Source: Pontederia crassipes (taxonomy: Eukaryota > Streptophyta > Magnoliopsida > Commelinales > Pontederiaceae). From it: a stretch of 64,000 bases of DNA. The stretch spans positions 53,256,995 through 53,320,994 of the forward strand of contig CM060198.1 in NCBI GenBank assembly GCA_030549335.1, written 5' to 3'. The translations under genes were made by a program, and so were the position numbers. Under the pieces are notes generated by a model. It did no database searches. It had not been told where the DNA came from and saw only the letters and a program-made list of their open reading frames with translations. This document shows, piece after piece, positions 59,418-64,000 of the stretch (the stretch's first letter is position 1; each line of letters begins with the position of its first letter).

Positions 59418-61031
59418 TATCTAATTTGCAAGTCCTGTAACTAATTTGAATTCCATAAGAATATCTATTGAAAAAAATATTATATAAATTTTGAAGGAAA
59501 AAAATATATTGAAAAGATGCTTATTTTGAATACTTATCTTCGAGTAATATTTGACGGAGTTGGTAATTTCGGATTGGATTCTTATGTCCACTTTGAAGCA
59601 TTGCAATGTTAATATATTTTTTTTATCAGAGTAATTAGTATTCAAGAAATTTGTCTTGAGCAATTAATGTCCTTGTAGGACCATATATATGGCAAAATCA
59701 AGTGATTGAGAGATCATGTTTAAATCATTAGACCATAACATGATAAAGAAACGTTTTATAGGTGCACACAAATGAATATTTATGCATTTTTTTTCACAAT
59801 AACATGTATGTATCTAATATATATATATAGTTTAAGTTGGATGCAACTAAAGAAATTGGTTGTAATTTACAACCGATCGATCGCAACCCTTCTTGAATCG
59901 TGCTCTAAATAGACGCACAGTTGAGATCGAAGCACGTTGAGTCATTTGTTATTTTCTTTTTTTTTTCTATTCGATCTACTATTGAGGATTTGCCCTTCTT
60001 CCCAATATATATAATTTGTATTATCATCATATCAAAATGATGCTAATTCAAATGCACAAAATATATGATTGCACCATGCGATCATAATTTATAATTACGC
60101 TCTAATTTAACATATATATAATATATTAAATTATTAAATTGTAGTTAAAAACTTTGCCTACTATTACTATGTATACTATATATATGGTTTAATTCATCTC
60201 TTGAGCATGAAGGGTTGCTAAGTGATTCAAATCCACTTATTAATGATTCAGATGATAAATAATTAAAATTTATTATTTAGTAGATAACGATTCAAATGCG
60301 CTTCGGATCTCTTTAAAATAAAATAAAAGATATTTTGAAGGTGAATTAAATCCATATATATAAATAAAGATGTCCTATATTTAAAAAAGGGACACCGTAT
60401 CTTCTATGTTTTTATTCATTAGATTAAAAATTTATGTATCTTATTTTATTCATTTATATTTAAAGACTTTAAATCTGATAAATAAAAAGAGAGGAGACTG
60501 TGTTCCTATATATATATATATATGAAACGTTATGCACGTGTACGTGGACACATGTAAAAAAATTGCAGAATAGGACAAATAATGTGTAGCCCAAATGCCT
60601 AATCATCTATATAAAAAATGTGTTACACACTCACGAATGCACTAAGCCATTAAAGTTTTCTTAATTTTATATTATCATCATCATCTATGAGAGCCGATTA
60701 TGTTCCTTTTTTTTTTTTGCTCTTTGATTAGACAAAAGCTTGAATAAATATTGTGATTTGATTTCATTTTTAAATTGCATTTCAATCGAGGTCTTCTTTT
60801 AATATTTGAATGGAAAATTAAACGCGTTTTTTTTTTTCTTTAGCCTTTTTTGTGTCGGCCATGTTGTACATGTGAACAACGAGATATGATGCGTCATTTT
60901 AAAATGTTTCAAGGGTTCTAGCTGGTCAAATTAGGCTGTTTGACCAAATTAGACAACACTTTGGTTAGTAAACCTGATCCAAATTTTTATTGGATGGAAT
61001 CGAATAGTTGGTCCAATCCAATATGATGCAA

Positions 61032-61061
61032 ATTATTATTATTATTATTATTATTATTATT
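61032..61061. repeat. (ATT)n microsatellite
   Basis: About ten ATT units in intergenic DNA. Confidence 0.9.
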
Positions 61062-64000
61062 TAACTTTACATTCATATTCTACTTAATATAAAAATATTA
61101 AAATATCAAATATTTATTTTTAAATAAACTTGTCTTATAATTTAAAATAAATATGAAATATTTTTTTTTATATTAAATGATATAAAAAAATATGATATGA
61201 TTGATTTGAATTAGGCCGAAAGGCTATTTTGAATCAACCCCACCCAAAATGGCCGGATCGGAGTTCGACATGTTTGAGACCGAATTGTGTCCGGTTCAAC
61301 TCGTCCCCTTAACATCCCTATATTTAAAACTCCACTCAATTATTCGTCAACTTTTTTACTTATATAATTACAATTGTACCATTTTTTAACATAGGGGGAA
61401 ATCATTTATTTTTAAATATATATATTTTGAGTTAGAAAAAATTAAAATTACTAGAAAAATACATAACTTATTATTCTATTTTATTCTTTTACTTTTATTT
61501 ATCTGCTTTCCAAACCATATTGTTCATACTCCTAATGAAGTCATGGAGCTAATACCATGTTGTTCATATTCGCTTACTTCAAATTAATTGGGTTTTCCAG
61601 AGAGTTTTGGCAGCCAACTTTGTAACATCCTCGAAGTTTATCCTCTTGGCACGTCGTGATTGGATTAGCTACTATTTACCTCTATCTAGTGGGCTTTTAT
61701 ATATTCATAAAAAATAACATAAAAATTAACAATTAATTATTAATGACCAATAATATAATAATGCAGAAGTTAACATATTAACTATTCTTAAATGAGCCTC
61801 TTATTCATTCTATTATATCAGAGTAGCAACTAAAATAACATAAACTAAATGAATTCTCAGCAATGATATCATCACAAACATCTCTAACTGTAGAGAGCTC
61901 CATCCTTGGATGTTGTGGGATTCAAATATAAAGATATAAAATATCAACTAGTATAAAAATACTTAGTACATAAGATAATATAAATTAATAAGAAAATTTA
62001 ATGTAAATAAGCAAGCTTTTAATATGATAAAATGATTTTATCAATTCTATTCGGTTCTTTCTATTCTTTCCGGTTCGATTCAATTCTGTCATCTTCTATT
62101 CTATTTATTACGTCTTTTACTTTCAATAATTCCTAGGACATTTATATGTGTTGTCCTATTGCGAACTCGACTTATTTTATTATGAAAATTCATGGCACTT
62201 TCATGTAAGGTCAAGCTGGATCAACCAGAATCAAAAGTAGGACAATTACGGACCAATAAAAAAGTGCAAAACTAATACCCATGATTACGAATAAAGTGTA
62301 CATCAATGCCAATAAACCCAATTTATATCTTTTATTTATTGACCTGATTGACATCCTTATTGTTCTCTGTTAACCACTATTAGTACAATGGCAGAATAGT
62401 CATTTTACATTAGTATAATTTAAAATAAATTAAAAATCCTATGTTTTGGAAATATGAGTCGGGTATACTGTAACTCGGGTCGGATTTCGACTGAACTCGA
62501 TCCGTGCTCATCGAGATTCGGAACGAAATCTCGAAAAACCAATCCTATCATTTTGTAGTCAAAATTCGGGGTGGGGGTGAGCTGGCCGCTAACTCTATTA
62601 TCGAGCGTGATTACCTGGGCCGGGTGTATATCCAACTCCTAGTCATTAGAAGGAAATCCTGATGAAAAAATAGTCGCGACAAAGTTCGAGCCAAGTTGAG
62701 GGTCAAGTTTTCTTCGAATTTGGGTCGAGTCTGGAGTGAAGCTGTGTCGGATTCCAACTTCTCAAAAGAACCCAAGCCGGGTTCTTCTTACACGGGTTGA
62801 GTTTCGATTGTCGAAACTTCAGTGCTATTTTTCTTAGACTTTGGGTCATCATAATTTTTAGTACACTACGACTTTCGTGGGCGGACCTAGGACCCTTCAT
62901 CTTTTGGGTGCAATTTTTTATTTTTTCTATAATATATTAATATGGAAAATATTATATTCTAAAATATATTTAAAGTATAAATCAACTAAATTTTTTTAAA
63001 CTATTTGACTATTTTATTCTTGCCCACTTTTTATGTAGTAAACTTATTATCAATATTCATTAAACAAATCCATAACAATGTATAATCATTCAAAAGAAGC
63101 TAGTGACAAAATAATCTGCCAAATAATATTTCAAAACATAAATGTAAAAGTAGGCTATTTGTATTATATTTAGATTATTTTAATTATTAATTTAGTACTT
63201 ATATAATGTACTATTAAAATTTAATGCATGGGGTCTGACACCATTAATGTACATGTAGGTCCGCCCCATGACGATTTTTGACATCAAAACTATATAAAAT
63301 TTTTCATGCAACATAGAAGAACATATATCATATTTCATTCATCATCTTAATTATTTTATTAAGAAATCGTATTTAAAAGTGAATTTGAAATACCTGAAAC
63401 TCGAGACTTTAGACGACTTTTTTTTACGATCGTGCTCCATTTTCGGTGATGCCTCTGATGTCCTTTAACATAGCCATAAACCATGAGTAGATAACGGAAG
63501 GTTGCGGCCATGCATGCGCACCGAGGTGAAAGAAAACATAGCTCAAAGTGGAGGAAAAACTACGTTCTAAATGTGAAAAGCCTAATTGGTGTATAAGAGT
63601 ATTTATAGGGAAAATGAATTGACTTTGGATAGGATTAAATTTTATTATGAAAATAAATTATTTATAATCTGATCATGAATTTTATTTATAATCATCTTTA
63701 ATTATCTTAATTAAATAATTTATCTTCTTTGTTACTTTTCCTTTTTTTTCTATTCAAAGTCTTATCTACGATTAACCTCTTCTTTTCTATTCTTAACTTT
63801 ACTTATATTTTATTTCAGATAGTTTGTGTAAATAAATAAATAGATATTTCATTTATCTATTTAATTAAATCTGAAAAATAATTTAACCTTTCAGTTCTCT
63901 CTCTTTCTTTTCTTAATTCAAACTCTTATCATTCCTTAACTTTTTCTTATCTTTTTCTCAACTTAATCTTCCCCTTATTTTTAAATAAATTAATATTCAT

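Larger units (their letters stand above)
57029..64000. other. Gene-free AT-rich region to the right edge
   Basis: It contains a foldback MITE (57908-58405), a hAT-like MITE (58823-59417) and an (ATT)n microsatellite (61032-61061). Stretches near 60930-61310 and 62440-62900 are less AT-rich, with GGTTCAACTCG/CGGGT words, and look like old transposon ends. No exon of a protein gene could be recognised. Confidence 0.65.

Noticed and set aside
62420..62900. Minus-strand frames of 65-71 codons in less AT-rich DNA
   Set aside because: No recognisable domain; the surrounding GGGTCGAG/CCCGA words are like those of transposon remains elsewhere in the window.

Overview
The window is nuclear DNA of a flowering plant. 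Its genes have many GT-AG introns, N-terminal mitochondrial or plastid transit peptides, plant-specific families (TIFY-CCT-GATA factor, plastid MRS2, GDSL lipase) and plant transposable elements. GC-rich first exons set in very AT-rich surroundings suggest a monocot, but this is an inference and no species is claimed.

Seven protein-coding genes could be rebuilt exon by exon with phases that close. In order they are: the 5' part of methylmalonate-semialdehyde dehydrogenase ALDH6B2 (-; its 3' exons lie beyond the left edge); a GINT1-like GT64 glycosyltransferase (-); an MRS2-11/MGT10-type plastid Mg transporter (-, 13 exons); a GT47 exostosin-like glycosyltransferase (-); a ZML-type TIFY-CCT-GATA transcription factor (+, 8 exons); a GDSL esterase/lipase (-); and biosynthetic threonine deaminase (-, 9 exons). 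They are ordinary housekeeping or accessory loci and do not form an operon-like or clustered pathway. Two touch branched-chain amino acid metabolism (threonine deaminase makes the isoleucine precursor, ALDH6B2 acts in valine breakdown), which is probably coincidence.

The distinctive content is mobile DNA. An RTE-type LINE with an uninterrupted endonuclease reading frame (1-1590) sits in an ALDH6B2 intron. Six further copies belong to the same family: four compact copies that join the LINE's extreme 5' end to its extreme 3' end, and two 3'-end stubs. Four of the six have clear 13-19 bp target-site duplications. All seven copies lie in introns and none lies in the roughly 31 kb of intergenic DNA. 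A 10-bp inverted repeat flanks the internal deletion in every compact copy, which suggests how the short form arose.

Intergenic stretches hold different elements. There is an old copia-like LTR element with only gag left (52392-57028), hAT-like MITEs (one with a perfect 8-bp duplication), two foldback MITEs inserted at runs of T, a 347-bp tandem duplication, a degenerate ~155-bp tandem array, and a 240-bp compound trinucleotide microsatellite. I found no tRNA, rRNA, CRISPR array or organelle-derived insert. I did not find a clearly new enzymatic or defence system; the LINE-derived short family is the best candidate for something undescribed.
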